DNA from: Sepiola atlantica
Lineage: Eukaryota > Mollusca > Cephalopoda > Sepiida > Sepiolidae
Direction of reading: 5' to 3'
Length of the DNA: 64,000 nucleotides
NCBI GenBank assembly: GCA_963556195.1
Contig: OY744516.1
Location: 34,507,986 to 34,571,985, forward strand
Shown here one piece after another: positions 24,601 through 39,200 of the stretch (position 1 is its first letter; each line of letters begins with the position of its first letter). A program made the translations under genes and the position numbers. The notes under the pieces were generated by a model that made no database searches, was not told the DNA's origin, and was given only the letters and a program-made list of their open reading frames with translations.

Positions 24601-27208
24601 TTTGTCAAAATTTCGATCATGACCAAACTTTTCAAGATCAAACATTAATTTTATGTAAATAATATGCAGAACTTGATTGGCTACAATATCGGTCAAGTAG
24701 CAAGTCTCTACAAAGAACAGTTATTGGCAAAAGTGTGACTTTCACTTTTTCCCAAAATTAAATCAGTTCTAAGTTAGACCATGACTGACATTTTAACCAA
24801 ATTTGGTGACAATTGGTCAAGCGATGTCGATACTAGGCTGTACACAAACATAGTGATAATTCAAACCAACTAACCAACTCTACTGAAAACAACCTTTTTT
24901 GGCAGAGGTAAATATGAATCTCTTACTAAAATCTTTGGAAAGCCTTGCCTTTGACAGGGTTGAATAGAAAAAACCCTCAGATGACAGCTTGACATCCAGG
25001 AAGCAAAGTGGAAGACGAAAGCTGATGAAAAGCATTCAAGAAGGAAAGAAAGGGAAAAAGCAAATGAGCTTCCTTATTCACCCTCCTCCTTCATCTTTGG
25101 CAACTGTGGAGGAGACTGCAAGGCCCGCATAGGTCTTCTCAGCCACAGGTTAAGTCAATATGATATTTTAGGCATTAGCATTACTGACAAAATTTTGTAA
25201 ATACTGAAACTAACCGGTTGGATCTGTAAGTGTCATTCATGATTGGGCATGACCGACGAAGGCCTACTACTACAATCTGCATAGGTATGTGATCATTCTT
25301 ATTGAATTTCAAGTTACTCTGTCTGATAGCCTAAAACTATTGAGCTAATGAACAGGCATGTCTTCCATATTAGTATAAATATAAAATAAATACTTGTATA
25401 AAAAAGAGACAATTAGAAAAATTCATTTGCTGGAAAAATATCGTTATGCCCTTGATCTACTACAGGTGACAAGAGTTTTTAGAATAAGGGGTAGGAAGAG
25501 GGGGGAAGTAACTCAATTTTTAAAGCAAAAAGATCTATAAAAACTTTATAAGGCTTGCATATCACCATCAAAATGTATAAAACATTAAACAAAAGCAAAT
25601 TAGAATCATACTGAAGTCTGATGTAGAATTTTATTTGTCAGAGATTTGATTTAATGTCACTGGACATTTCTTTGATAAGATATTTTTTTATAAACTCTTT
25701 CTAAAGAAATTCTACAGCAAAAAATCAAAGAAGCTTTTTTCTTAAATATCCCTATTTACTTGCATCCCTACAAGGACAAAGTTAGACACAGTTAGGTTTT
25801 TAATCTTGGAAAAATACAGCTCTCCATAAAAACAAAAAGGGACTATTCTCGATTAGGAAAAAAAATAAAAATTACTTCAGTCTAGGGCAGTAGTTCACAA
25901 ACAGTGCGCCCCAGAGCTTTTTCAAGTGCGCTCCGTAGTATTCCTGAAAAAGTTATCATATGTCGATGTCTAAAAAAGCGCTGTGAACTGTGATTTTCAA
26001 CCCTCACAACAATTAAGTGTAAAAAGAGAGGAACTCTTCAATGCATTGATGCAGAAATGAGAATTTGTCTCTCAAACATAAAACATTGAACATTGAATGA
26101 ATAAACTTCATAAAGGTATGTTAAGTTTGCTTTTGTTAAATGCATTATTTTTTATATATTTAACAGTTAACTTAATAACATATTGGTCCTATTTTGTATA
26201 CAGTGTGCTATCAAGTAATTGTAGTACTGTGAATGCACCAGACTGTATAAAGATAGAGAACCACTGGTCTAGAGTGGGGGAGGGGGTTATCTTCATCTGA
26301 TTGAGTTTAGAAGAAAAACTACATTTTGATCATACACTTAATTGACTAACCCTAACCCAAGCTATACCCCCTGGTGTCAGGTATTTTTTGTTTGTGACCT
26401 TTTAGATATTTTTATTCAAAAAATTGTTGTGGATTTTTAAAGATAATAATCTAACATTTCTCTGCAAAGCATAACTTACAAAATCACAAAGAGAAACATT
26501 TTTAATAATTTTTGGCTATATGTTTGGCCTAATCGATATTGCCACCAACTATAGAATCAGAGATGCTTAGTTAAAATCGTAACTGAATTTTTGTAATCAT
26601 TTATGCATTAATACCATTTGGAAAGGTATGAACCCACCATTTCAATCCCCATCCTGTTATGGGTAAAATAGTAATTTGTGTGCAACAACGAATTGTTTAC
26701 AATAGATATTGCATTTCGGCCTTAAATAAAGAAATAAAGGTTGATATGTCGTCAATCAAAACGAGAAGCAAAACCATTTAATAATTTAAAATTCTAGGCA
26801 GAATTTCCATGGATAAAGCTTCTTTGCAGGGGCTTCCCATCTGTGGAACACAATACTGCGGGTCTGCTTCCCTGCCGATTACAACTTAGTTGTCTTGAAA
26901 TCCAATATCAACAAATTCTTGTCATGAACTGGCCCATAAACAATCAAATGCAATTCATACCATTGATAAATCTTAGTACTCCTATAGTGTTCCTCATCTT
27001 TCAGCTGGCACTCATTCCCATCTTATTAAACCTTATCCTCGAGTGTCTCTTGACCTTGCTGAGCGATGACCCCAATAGTAAAAGAAATTTGTATTTTGAC
27101 AGAAAATTGCATTTGGTGCATTGTATTTTCTCAAATGACATTTTGTGATTTTCTATCTCTCTATAAAACCTCTTTGTCTTTCTTTCTTTCTCTACTATTA
27201 TAATGTCA

Positions 27209-27239
<31 letters not shown>

Positions 27240-30200
27240 GTCGTATCGGTTTAACATCAGTTTTAGATGTGTTGGACAGCTCTTAGAAATTGACTTCCAA
27301 ACTAACCTATCTCTGGCTAGGTTTATCTTCCTCTGGGGTCATCAAAAAGCCTGTCTTTAATACTCACATTACACATCCACCGTATCATTCTTATGTCGTT
27401 CCTCTCCATGCAACACATATCCTAAACCATCATAGTTTTATATGTGATAGTTTTGATTAAGTAATTATTCTCTAATGGTCGAGCTTATTAATAATAATGA
27501 AACGATTGTGCACTACAACTCATCCAAAGTTCATGTGTATGGAAAGGAACATTAGGCGTAGTTTTGGCAAATTTGGGGAAGCATGAGGGTTTTAAAAAAT
27601 GCAGTCTCTTAGCAGCCAACCACCGATGCAGACAATTTGCTTCATGCTTCAGAAATTCTGAGCATGAATGAATGTTTCTGAAAGTCATAAGAGCTGTACT
27701 GTTTTCTGACTTTGTAGACATATAGTTTTAAATAGATGGTTAGAGAATGGCTAACAAAGGTCTTAAAAAGTGGTGCGAAGAAACCTTGGCCTTCTTAACA
27801 ATTTTAGAGATGTGTTTTGTCCAATGCAAATCGCTGCTGACAATAATGTCCCGATCACATTAAAAAAAAAAGATTTCATGATATTAGTGTTGTGGAGGGA
27901 GTATATGGATGCTGGATTTTTCCTCCTAAAATGCATGGGGATACATTCCCTTTTTTTCTCCCTACTCATTTAATCAGGGTTGCAGAGTCGGATAAGGTCC
28001 GAACTGGACGATTCCAACAATTTTGACTACGACTCTTAGAATTTCTAAAATATGCCAATCCTAATTTTAAAGTCTTCTAATATTCAGCAATAATCAGAGT
28101 CCAACTTCTTCCAAAACCTCCAACTCTGCATTTAATTGTATACTTGCAGAACAACAGTGGAACAACAAAAAGCATATCAAAAGGAGAGCCTTTGCAGTTT
28201 GTAGGCTTAGTACAAAGAAAGAAAACGGAACTGCTTCTGTTTAGTGTCGATGAAATAAAAGAGCAGCTGGCTCTTGTGAAATGAAGTGTGCTTCTCTTCC
28301 ACATGCTCTGTAATGGTCTGACTGCGATTATTATTATTATTAGGAGTTCTGAAACAGGTCATCGTCAGTGATTGCTCACCAACAACAACCAGTGGTATTT
28401 CCTGGAGTCTTAGTTACAACAAGCCTCCCTAGATTTCCAGTATTCTTCACTACTTTTCGATAACCACCGCAAATAACCTGGTGGTATCGCAACAGCCTAT
28501 TACCATTGATTTCTCGCTGGTAATGACCATTGGTCTTCTCTGGGATTTTGGTGGCAATAAGCCACCCCAAAGTCCCAGCACTCTCTGCACTCTTCCAGTG
28601 GAGGTCTGGTTTGTGCTGTCTTCTCATCCTCCTCGACCCTCTACAAATATTTTGTCTGGTGTCAGTCTAGACCGACACTATTTTTTTTTTTGGGGGGGGG
28701 GGGAGGAGTGGGAGAAGGGGAGGAGCTTATGATGTTTCTTGCAATTTCTGTTCATTGGTTAATTTTTGTGTGGTGTCAGCTGAGGCCAGTGTAATTTATT
28801 AGGAGGGGAGCTTATGAAGTGATGTTTCTTGCAGTTTTTGTTCTTTGGTTCGTGATGTGGTGTTCTTCGTGTTGTTTTGTTTTCTTCCTGTTGTAAATTC
28901 CATGTTTTGGATCATTTCTATTCCAAGAAATCAATGTTTTTTCTAATTTTTTGATATTATGCGTGTGAAAGTGGTAGAATTCAGGAAATGTCGATTTTAT
29001 GGATCTATGTTAAGTATCTTGGCATATATGGACTTAAATCGGAAGTCGAGTCACTAAAGAAATTGTAGCCACCATGTTGAATGTCGAAATACAGAAGGAA
29101 CTATGTTCGTTAATTGCATTCTCTAAAAACTGGAATGAGTATAAATGTATACGAATAGGTTGAAGTAACGTAATCCGATAGTCTCGAAAAATCAACGGAA
29201 TTAGCGGGAGCGTCCATTGAATGTGTGCATAATGTTTTGTAATATGTAGTAAATTAATAGCAAATAAGTTGTAAATACTAACAGACACTTTTAAAAATAA
29301 ATAGACGTTAATTATTAGTTCCCGATGACGACTAGGGGAATGGCAGTACTTAAATGTTACGGGGAAAAGTTTTTGCTACCACCTATATGGAGTATGTTTT
29401 GAGGAGAGTCGAAGATGGTGGTCCAAAAGTAATATTTAGTGTTAGCTGGAGAAAAATAAAAACAAATTTACTAAAACACGATCGAGTGAATGAGCGTAAT
29501 ATAGTGGTGAGTTTAGTAGCCTGTGATGCATGTTATTATTTTTCTATTCTTCAAGAAGGTACAGGGAAAAAATCGTCTTAACTTTATATATTAGATATAT
29601 GAAATTAGAAGACACTTTGGGGAACTATCTGATGAAATATTTTACAGAATTTGATTTGTATATTAATATTGTATATGTTCTGTGCATTGATTTTGTTTTT
29701 GTTTAAAAATTGAGATTGGTTAAAAAGATGGATGTCCAAAGATGTATAACAAAGACATAATAGTCATGTTGATCATAAGATTTCACTCATCCAAGTCTTT
29801 TTGTTTCCCAACAGGCATCCTCTGCAAGAAATAGTGTGCAACCCATTTGTTCCAAATGACACTTTAAGTGGTGGATCCAATTCCAAAATCAAGATCCTCA
29901 CAAGTCCGAATGCTTCAGGGAAAAGTGTTTATTTGAAACAAGTAAACATTCTTTTTTTTATTTGCATTAATCAACTGGTTAACACATAGACATGGTTGGT
30001 CAAAATTATTCAATTTAATTACAACAGCAATATTATCTTTAACAGATAAAGTGTTAAGTGACACTCTTATGGAGGTTGAAGGTTCAATCCTCAGTACAGG
30101 CGATACTAACGATATGATTAAGAATTGCTTGACTTCTACACAGTCATGACTGATAGAATGAGAGCAGCCTACCCCACGTATTGAATAATAAGTTTTATTC

Positions 30201-33200
30201 AAAATTGCATACAGATTCCTGAGTTCAACAAGATACACCTGAAGAAGGTCAAAGGTTACATTGGCAGAAACGTTATGAGAATAATATCAAAGCTGAGAAT
30301 TGTAGCTGAATAATACAAAGAACACAAAGCAATATTATCAGCTTATCTAGTTTTCTGAAATAATGAATAAATTGCATCAAAGTTTCTTCTTTTTTTTTAA
30401 TGTAAATTTTTAAAAATCTGAATTAATCTCTTGCCTGCCCCTTCTTATAATAGAAGAAATTCCATTGTTATTGAAAGAGAGTAGGTTTTAATTTCACCAT
30501 TTTATCTACTCATTACATAATAAAAAATTCACAACAAGAACTCGTCCCTCTACAACCACTGCAAGGAACTTTCCCTTATCCCTCTGTGCACCTAATACCA
30601 AAGGGAACTTCCATGAACAGAGTTTATTTCCAAGAACTTCCCATCTGTAGAACATAATACTGCATGGCTGCTTCCCAGCTGAATATAACATGGTTGTTTT
30701 CAAATCAAATGCCAACAAATACCAGTCGAGCTTTCCTCTTAAGTAATCAAATTCTGCCCATCCTATCGTTCTCAATCCTCTCATATTATTGTTCATCTTC
30801 TAACCGATAATCCCATTAACCCTTACCCTTGAGTGGCCATTGGCCTTAGTAAGTGGCGACTCATCAGTATATAAAAGAATTGTTTTCATTACTTTTAATC
30901 AAATATAATAAAACCATACTTTCCCATTCCAGTATAAATTGACCCATATTAATCACTCTCTGTTTCCTTCGCCTATTTGTAGGCATTCCTCTCTCCATCT
31001 TCTCTCTCCATCTGAGATCAGGTGGCTGCTACACTTGCTGGATGTCAAGGGTGACAACGTGTACAAAGATGGAAGATAGATTAGTTAATTTATATATAGA
31101 TTGGTGGTCTCACTGTGAAGGCTTCCATAGTACAGCCACGACACCTTAGTCATCCAAAACATTCTAAAGTGCGTCCCTGATGGCCTAAAGCTGCATGATA
31201 GGCGACTTAGGACATAGAGGGGATTAGTTGATGACGACCTGATCTTAATGGGTGGCACAAGCGAAATGGCAACAGACAGGAGAAGTTGAAAGTTATTCAC
31301 GAAACGTCTATAGCTCAGCACGACATGAAGATTAAAAATGAATGCATAGATATATAAATAGATGTCATTTATTTGTTTATTTTGTTTGCGATACTTCTAG
31401 ACAAATTAAATTATTTATACAGAAAAACATTTTTACCTAAATACTAGTTGGGAATAATTTTGCCTTCACTAATGTGATGCTCCCAGATGGCAGCTTAGAA
31501 TGTTGCTGGGAGGTGACTGTGATGCTAGTTATTATCAATATTAATAGAAAGTGGAAGTGATTTAATGGTTACTGCATTGACTTGGCATGCCGTCTTCAAC
31601 TTTTGACGTGGTGGTAAGTCACCTTTTTCTCAAGAGTAGTAGAGAAAATATATTTCCGTTTCTCCTACGTCTAGCCTCGTGTCTAATGATAGAGCAACTA
31701 GTCTAAAAGAAGAAAAACATAATTGTTTCCCTGCTTATTACAGCATTTTCTCTGGTCATCTTTGATTTCTCTTCACAACTGGAATTAAACATTGCCGCTT
31801 CACGAGAAGTGCGTTTAGTGACTGTGAAACTCTTACTTCTACTATAAAATCCTTATTTGCACTGGCACTCTTTTATTAGATGGTATCCATTGTCTCTCGA
31901 GACAGAAGTAGGCCTTTATTTGTAGTAGTACTACTATCTGCCTATGACATGCTTGGTATGTCAATAGTGATTCATGCAGGGTTTGGTGCAATTCTATTCA
32001 ATCATTTTGTAGTTCATAACTAGTTTTATTAGTAGCAGTTTTTGCAGACTAAGACAGAGCAAATGCTCATTTATAACAGATAATTCTGATCTTTTAAATC
32101 AGTTTTGATGGAACACAAATACTGACGTCATGACACTCTTTGCTTTTCAAGCTGGAAAGACACTGATATGAGGCAAGAATTGTGGAATCTGCTGTCAACC
32201 CTGACACTGCAGCTCAGTTTGCTAAAATAAGAAAAAAAAATGACAAGTACTGCTCCCTGACAGACTGTTTCATTTTTCAGCCTCTTAGTCAAAATGGATT
32301 ATAACCACTTTCAAGAATGAACCCTGAGAGATCGCTTGAATGCTCCAGTGCATCTCTCTAGCTATCGTCTGAGGCAATGCCGTGTCCATTATGACGTCAT
32401 CCTGCAACGTTTAAGTCTTGATGAAAAAAGACAAAAACAAAACTAAAGATTTATGTGTTCTTTTATACATTGTGTTTCAAAACATTGGAGGTTTCTTCAT
32501 ATTTGAATATCCTTAGTCTTGTTTGTTATCGAAATATTAGAATAATAAATTTTTGTCTGAATTTGGGGAATTAAGAGTTATCATTATTTACGTTGTTTAA
32601 CATCAGACGATTTTCCTCATCAATATTGACATTTGTATTACGCTTCGGCCTTCTTCAAGTGTATATTTCATTTATCTACTGTGATGTTTTTGTCTGTATT
32701 TTAATATGATGCATGCTGCTTAATTAGTACGTTGATTTTCCTTTGGTATTTAAATCTGATGAACTGATATATCGGACATTTATTTTTAAAATGTGTGCTG
32801 AAATCACGATGTGCATGAGTATTTATGAATTTAAAAAATAAACATCCAATGCATTTGTTCATCAGTATGTAAGAAACATCAATATACACTAAGCATCAAT
32901 ATACAATCACATTTGGGGTCACGCATTGTGCTGGTCCAAAGATGTTGCGCGATCTCAGCCAGTGCTGCAACAAAGAATTGTCATCTCAAGTAGAATCACA
33001 ATTCTAGGTTATAAACAAGTAACAGATTTATTATTTTATTACAAATGATACTCATGTTCCCAGGTTGAATGGCAGACTTGCAAAATGAGATCTCTCATCC
33101 CGGCCACACTAAGTCCCATCAACACAACAGACCCTCTGTTTCCAAGGACCACCAAAAACAAATTTGAACCTTGAACATCCAACTTTAACTAACTGCCCGC

Positions 33201-36200
33201 TCTCTGAAAGACCAACTACCTGTTTTACTCATGCCCAGAGGTCAGGTCTCAACCCTCCCATTCCTTGGGGTCCTCTCTCCCTGACCGAAAATCTTGGATT
33301 ACAGTCTTTTTCACTGGCCATCATTCGACCACCCAGAGGCTGACCGCTGGAGATATTCATTAGAGATAACAGACGGTCTACTCAAGGGGGCTTATCATAG
33401 AGACAATCTAAGAACATTACCTTCTGGGGTCAGCATGATTCTGTTTTTAAGAGGCACTGATTTCATTTCAAAGAGAAATAAGATTCTGGGTGGCCCGATA
33501 TAAAACCAAAGATATTTTCAAATTTCTCTGCACCACCCCTTTCCTTTGATCGAGCATCTAACAACTGCAATGTCTGCCATTCGCATGCACCACTAAAAAA
33601 ATGCAGCATACTAAATTTTTACTGAATCTCAGTATTCAAGAACCATCCTATAACTATAATTAACATCTATAGAAGGAATAATAACAAAAACAATGGTATT
33701 TTATAAGTGTATTGATAAATATTAGAACAGTATTTTAGAATGCACAAAGGTTCTCAAAGGAAGATTAGTTACTCGGTGAACAATAGCGTACTCACCATGC
33801 TGAATGATGTTGTCATTTTTACATGGCATCGAGCTTGAAGGCCGGAAGTGGGATGATGTCACATTGGTGTCCAGTTTGAAAAGGAAGCTTGTCTGTGTCA
33901 ACCAAGGGATGTAAATAGTCAAAGAGCAGATCACTATACCCAACTCTCTAATTGGTCTACATTGGGCCAATTTTAGCTCAGCATCCAATTCTTCTCATAC
34001 AAAAAAATAGCCTGTTACAAATAAATGAATCGTACATCTGAAGGTCACATTGCATAAAATATTAATTGGCATTGTGTCAGATTGAAATGATTTGGATGTC
34101 AAATGTTTTATAGAAAGTTTTTTTTTTTTAACTAAACCTCCTTTCCAAATGTAAGATAAAACATTTAATGTTACTAAAACAAAGCTCCTTTCCTTTAACA
34201 ACTACAAGACTCCTGTTTAACCACTGATTGCCATCGCTAATAACACCCTACTCAAGAGTCCAACATTCAAATTCCTCGGCCTAACATTCACAGGTAACAT
34301 GAATTGGAACAAATACATAGAAGACATTGCCAAGGCTGCTGCAAGGAAAGTGGGCTCCCTCTACCATGCTAGAAAACTTCTCACACCTGCCAGTATCCTA
34401 TATCTTTACAAGGCCACCATCTGCCCATGCATGGAGCATTGCTGTCACATCTTAGCTGGTGCACCATCGACTAGTTTCTCCCATTTAGACAGGGTCCAAA
34501 AAAGAGTCTCTCCACCAAGCACCAGCCCCTGTCCCAGCGCTGCAATGATGCATCCTTGTGCTTGTTTTACAAATACTTCAATGGTATATGCTCTGATGAA
34601 CTTGCTGCTCTGGTGCCCCCATCAACATAAATACATCCGACCAACACGACAATCAGTTAAATCCCATTCATTCACTGTGGAAGTCCTCCATATGCTGGAG
34701 ATCTTTCTTTGGCCTTTTGGCTAAGATCAAAGTGTAGTATCTGTGCTGATGGATACTGCACCCCATAGACTGGTATTGTCTTGGCCTTCAAGGCTTGATT
34801 TACGCCTGTCTATGGGTCTGTCCTATGCAGTTCTAGCAGGTCCACCCTTCCAGGCTTCGCCTCCCCTCTTTGGGGAGGAGTAAGTTTATTGCTTACTGCC
34901 TGAGGCGCCCCTACCGGGTAATGCCGACGGGGCTGCCTAGGCAATTTTTAAACCCCACTTTCCCGACCCGACCTTGGGTCACATCTTACTTGTGGGAGTA
35001 AGATAAAAACTGGCCTTGTGCCTAACTCCTGGAGGGGAGTAAATCAATACTCTAATAGCTTCTTTCCCTGAGCTGCTAATTTATGGAAGTCTCTCTCTGC
35101 TCCTTGTTTCCCTGACTGTACCGACCTGCAGAAATTTGAATGTAATGTTCTTGCTGCACAACTCCTCACTTAGGATGGCCCCTATAATTATGACCCCTAA
35201 TTCTCAGTATCCCCTTACATCTCAGTGGTAATATGCCTTGTCAGGGGTGAATTCAAGTAAAAAAAAGGTCAAGTATAACAAGGTGTGAATGTGCTTTGTA
35301 TATAAAATAGTGATGCAGACAAATCCAGCTGGATGGCTAGTGACCTTACATTCTTGTTGCCCCCTTTTTACTCGACCTTAGACTGAAGTCATCCAGCTAC
35401 AAAATTGTAATAGACATATGAAAGAACTTCATAAACATCCACAAATGACTAATATCAAATGTATTAGATTTTTATAAAGCTACATTGTGTTGTTGGTCCT
35501 TCCTTAGCAACAACCTGTGTATATAACAATTGTCTGAAACATAATAGGTACTTTCACAGATTAGGATCCACACTAACTTTTACTCTAACCCTAATTCTCA
35601 CCCTGACTCTAATCCTAATGACGGGGTCAAAGATAGTGTTGGTCCTAATCTGTGAAAACACCACATAATATATCAGCATAAACATGTAGAAGGTGCTTGA
35701 CTGAACTCCAATCTTTAGTTCTTCCTTGTAAGACATTCACAGCAAGAACTCGATTTTCTGCCACATCGAGCAAAGACTTTTCTGTCTAGTTTCAGTCGAA
35801 ATTACCATGGAGAGGGCTTCATTGTAAGGGTTTCCCACGAGGCTGCGTCCCTGATGATTCCCTAATGGTCCATCCCATAACTAATCAAAAGGAGTTCATT
35901 CCATTGATCAATGTTAGTACTCCCATAGCATTCCTCATCTTCAACTGGCAATCTTTTCTGTCTCATTAACCCTTATCCTCAATAAGTGGTGACCCTAAAA
36001 CAAAGTATTAGATTTTTATAAAGCTGCGTTGTGTTGTTCGTTCTTTCTTAGCGACAACCTCTGTATTGTGTGAAACATAGAAGGCCGGGGAGAACCTCTA
36101 CCGAAATGTATACATCAATTGTCTGAAACATAGTATAAATATCAACATAATTGAAGCCACTAGTCATCAGAAAAACTATGTATCAAGTTATAACGAAAAT

Positions 36201-39200
36201 CCCGTCTGTTTTTAAGGTTTAATGAAATAATAGAAATCACAATGTCAGATTTATGTAACGGTTAATGTAATCACCGTTCATCCTTTAAGATTTCTTTCTG
36301 TTTATCAATAGCTTATGAATTTTATGAACGTGATATTTAAAATTCCATGTTCATAAAATCCAAAAGCTTTTTAGCTGAAAAAAGAAACTCCATTTTGACT
36401 TCCCTTGAAGTAAATCTCGATCCGCTCAAATGATTTCGCAAATCATTTGAGCGGATTAAGATTTGCATCAAGAGAAGAATTCTAAAAACTTTTAGGTTTT
36501 AAACTGAAAACATAAATTAAGGAATTTTATGAACGTGACATTAAACATGATATTGACAGATGGAAGGAGATCATAGAGAAGAATAAACGAACCGGTAATA
36601 CCTGGTGTGGTATTAATCCTGGGCAGGCTATGCTTGCTTCCTCCAAAGGAGGAAGTTTATAAGGAATATCAAATTCATACGCGGTCCTCAGCCGCATGTA
36701 TATGGGAAAATTACATACAGTGCCTAGCATTCTCAAATGGTCACCCATCTGGTACTGGTCAGGCTCCACGTCACTTAACTTCAGTGATCTAATGAGAACC
36801 GGTGTGTCAACACAATTGAGAAGAATGGTGACTACATTAATGACTAAATAAATCTGATATTGCATTTCTGTAAATGTTTTATTAAGCCTTGAACCGGGTC
36901 TAGTATTTTAGTATAACGTGAAACTCAAATAAATAATACTTAAAATCTGGATATATGTTTTCTCTGAGTGCAGGTTGCCCTGATTGTGTACATGGCATGT
37001 ATCGGCAGCTTCATTCCAGCTGAGAATCACAGCACGGTTTGCACAGTCGACAAAATCTTCACTCGGATCAAATCGCAAGACAGCGTGTCTGTTGACCTCT
37101 CCACTTTCATGTTGGATATTAATCAGGTAAGGAAAAAAAAGCACTCACTTTGCTGAATCAATGTTCAATCAGCAACAAAAATAAAAGACACCTAAGAGAT
37201 ATGAGTCTGTTAATTAAGTTTAGGCTATTAGACCTAGGAACATGAAATTTGATATGAATGATCCCATACCTATGAACAAGGGTTAAATCACTTAAAAAAT
37301 AGCATACCGATTTGGAATGGCTTCTTTGACTTTTGACCTTTAGAGGTTAATTTTATGTATCATGCAATGAATTTCATACAGTAAGTTTTGTTGAAATCTA
37401 TTCAGTAGTTTCTTAATTTATGGTGGACAAACAAGCAAACATTTTATTTGTATGGATATATATCACACTTATTTACAGCCTAAAAATTAACCTTGTTTTG
37501 TAATTATTTTCTATGGTTTCATGTATGGCCTTTGTGCATCAGCGATGACATTTCTTATTAAATAAAAAAAATCATTCATTGATTTTTTTTATGTGTGTAA
37601 AAATTTTTATAATTAATATCTGCTGTGTTATGGCTTAAAAAATCAAAATTAAAAAATGAATAAGGTAAATTGTAGTTAATGAGAGTGTTTAATAATGTTC
37701 GATGTAGCAATGGTAGTGAATGTTGTTATATATCGACTCTTGATTGGACAAAAGCTAAAGTATGCAGTTTTTTTTTAACCAATCATAGTGCAAGAAATAT
37801 TCACTCCTGAAATCTGCGCATACTATAAAAACCCAAACATACAGATTTTTTTTGTTCCTTCCTATTTTTCTTCACCGGCAACACACGTACATGCATACAT
37901 CACAATCTAGTTGCGATCTTTGGGGCCAAAAGGCTCTTGGGATTAGCACACACACGACAAGAGACACATGCAAACTTATGTACGCCCAGTGAAGCATACA
38001 CACGCTGTTTACCGTATTTCGTACATACACTCTCTCACTGGAATAATGGGCACACTAATATACACACTCTGTGACATGTAAACGCATACGGTTCCAGCTG
38101 AAACAAATATGTGTACTCAATTTCTCTTTACAAACATCTTTCTCTTACTGGGGCCGATTTGGACTCTTTGACCTCTCACTCATTTCTAACACTATTTTGC
38201 ATTATTTTAATTAGTTGTTAATAAAAATTAATTATTTTGTATTAGCAGGGCTACCCGGCGTTGCCCGGGGCAAAAATGTAACATAACCTCTATCTCTCTC
38301 TCTCTTTACCCCTCCCTCATTACCCCCTCTTTCTTCTCCGCCCAGCCCATTCCTCTCTCTGGGCACACACATACACAAAGACAACTCGAGTCGACATAAG
38401 GGAAATAACTCTGTGAAAAAAAATCAGAGTTACTTCCCTTTAGTTAGTGGCTGGAAAACACACCACCCCTGACGAAATTTGCGCCAGTTTAGGGTACAAG
38501 GATGAATATTTTTTTCTAAATATTAAATATTATTCACCTGGGGCAACACCGAGCAAGAAAATACTAACTTTGTGGTTTTTTGTTTTGTAGTTTTAGAGTT
38601 TTAGCTGAACATACACACATACAACTGCCCTTTATATAATAGAAGATGGATCGACTGTCTCATTCTTTTTGATATTGTCTTTCCATCTACAATGGTTATT
38701 TAGAAGAAAAGTAGCTTAAAAAAAGATTTTTATTTTCGTAAAAAATTTTGAAATTTTGGAACCGAGTAAAATTAATATTTCCGAAACTTCATATAAATTC
38801 TTGATTTCCCTAGTTTCCATATAAATGAGATAAACAAATACTCTTGTTTTCTTTCCGTTTATAAAGATGTCTGATGCATTGCGAAATGCCACAAGCCGAT
38901 CTCTTGTTATTGTCGATGAATTTGGAAAAGGAACTGAAACAGTAAGTAAATTTTATATTTATTTTAGAAAACAGTTGATATTTTAAAAAAAAACGTTGTC
39001 TATTTTTGTTTTGAATATGTTCTAATATAAAATCATTATTGGTAGAAAAATATTTTTGTAGATTTCAGATATTTTTTAGAATTCTTATATCAATATAATT
39101 TGTTAGCGTAAATATTTGTGAATCATAAGTGATATTTTAACGGCAAAATTAGTTGTGAATTTTTCTCCAGAGCAAGGTTGTGATGAATGGAGAAATACAT

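Noticed and set aside
29354..29581. 75-residue frame upstream of exon w6
   Set aside because: No motif, and phase and splice context do not fit MSH5.
34701..34790. U2 snRNA gene
   Set aside because: Only the first ~43 bases are U2-like; no Sm site or 3' stem-loops, and the same fused body recurs at 22,030.
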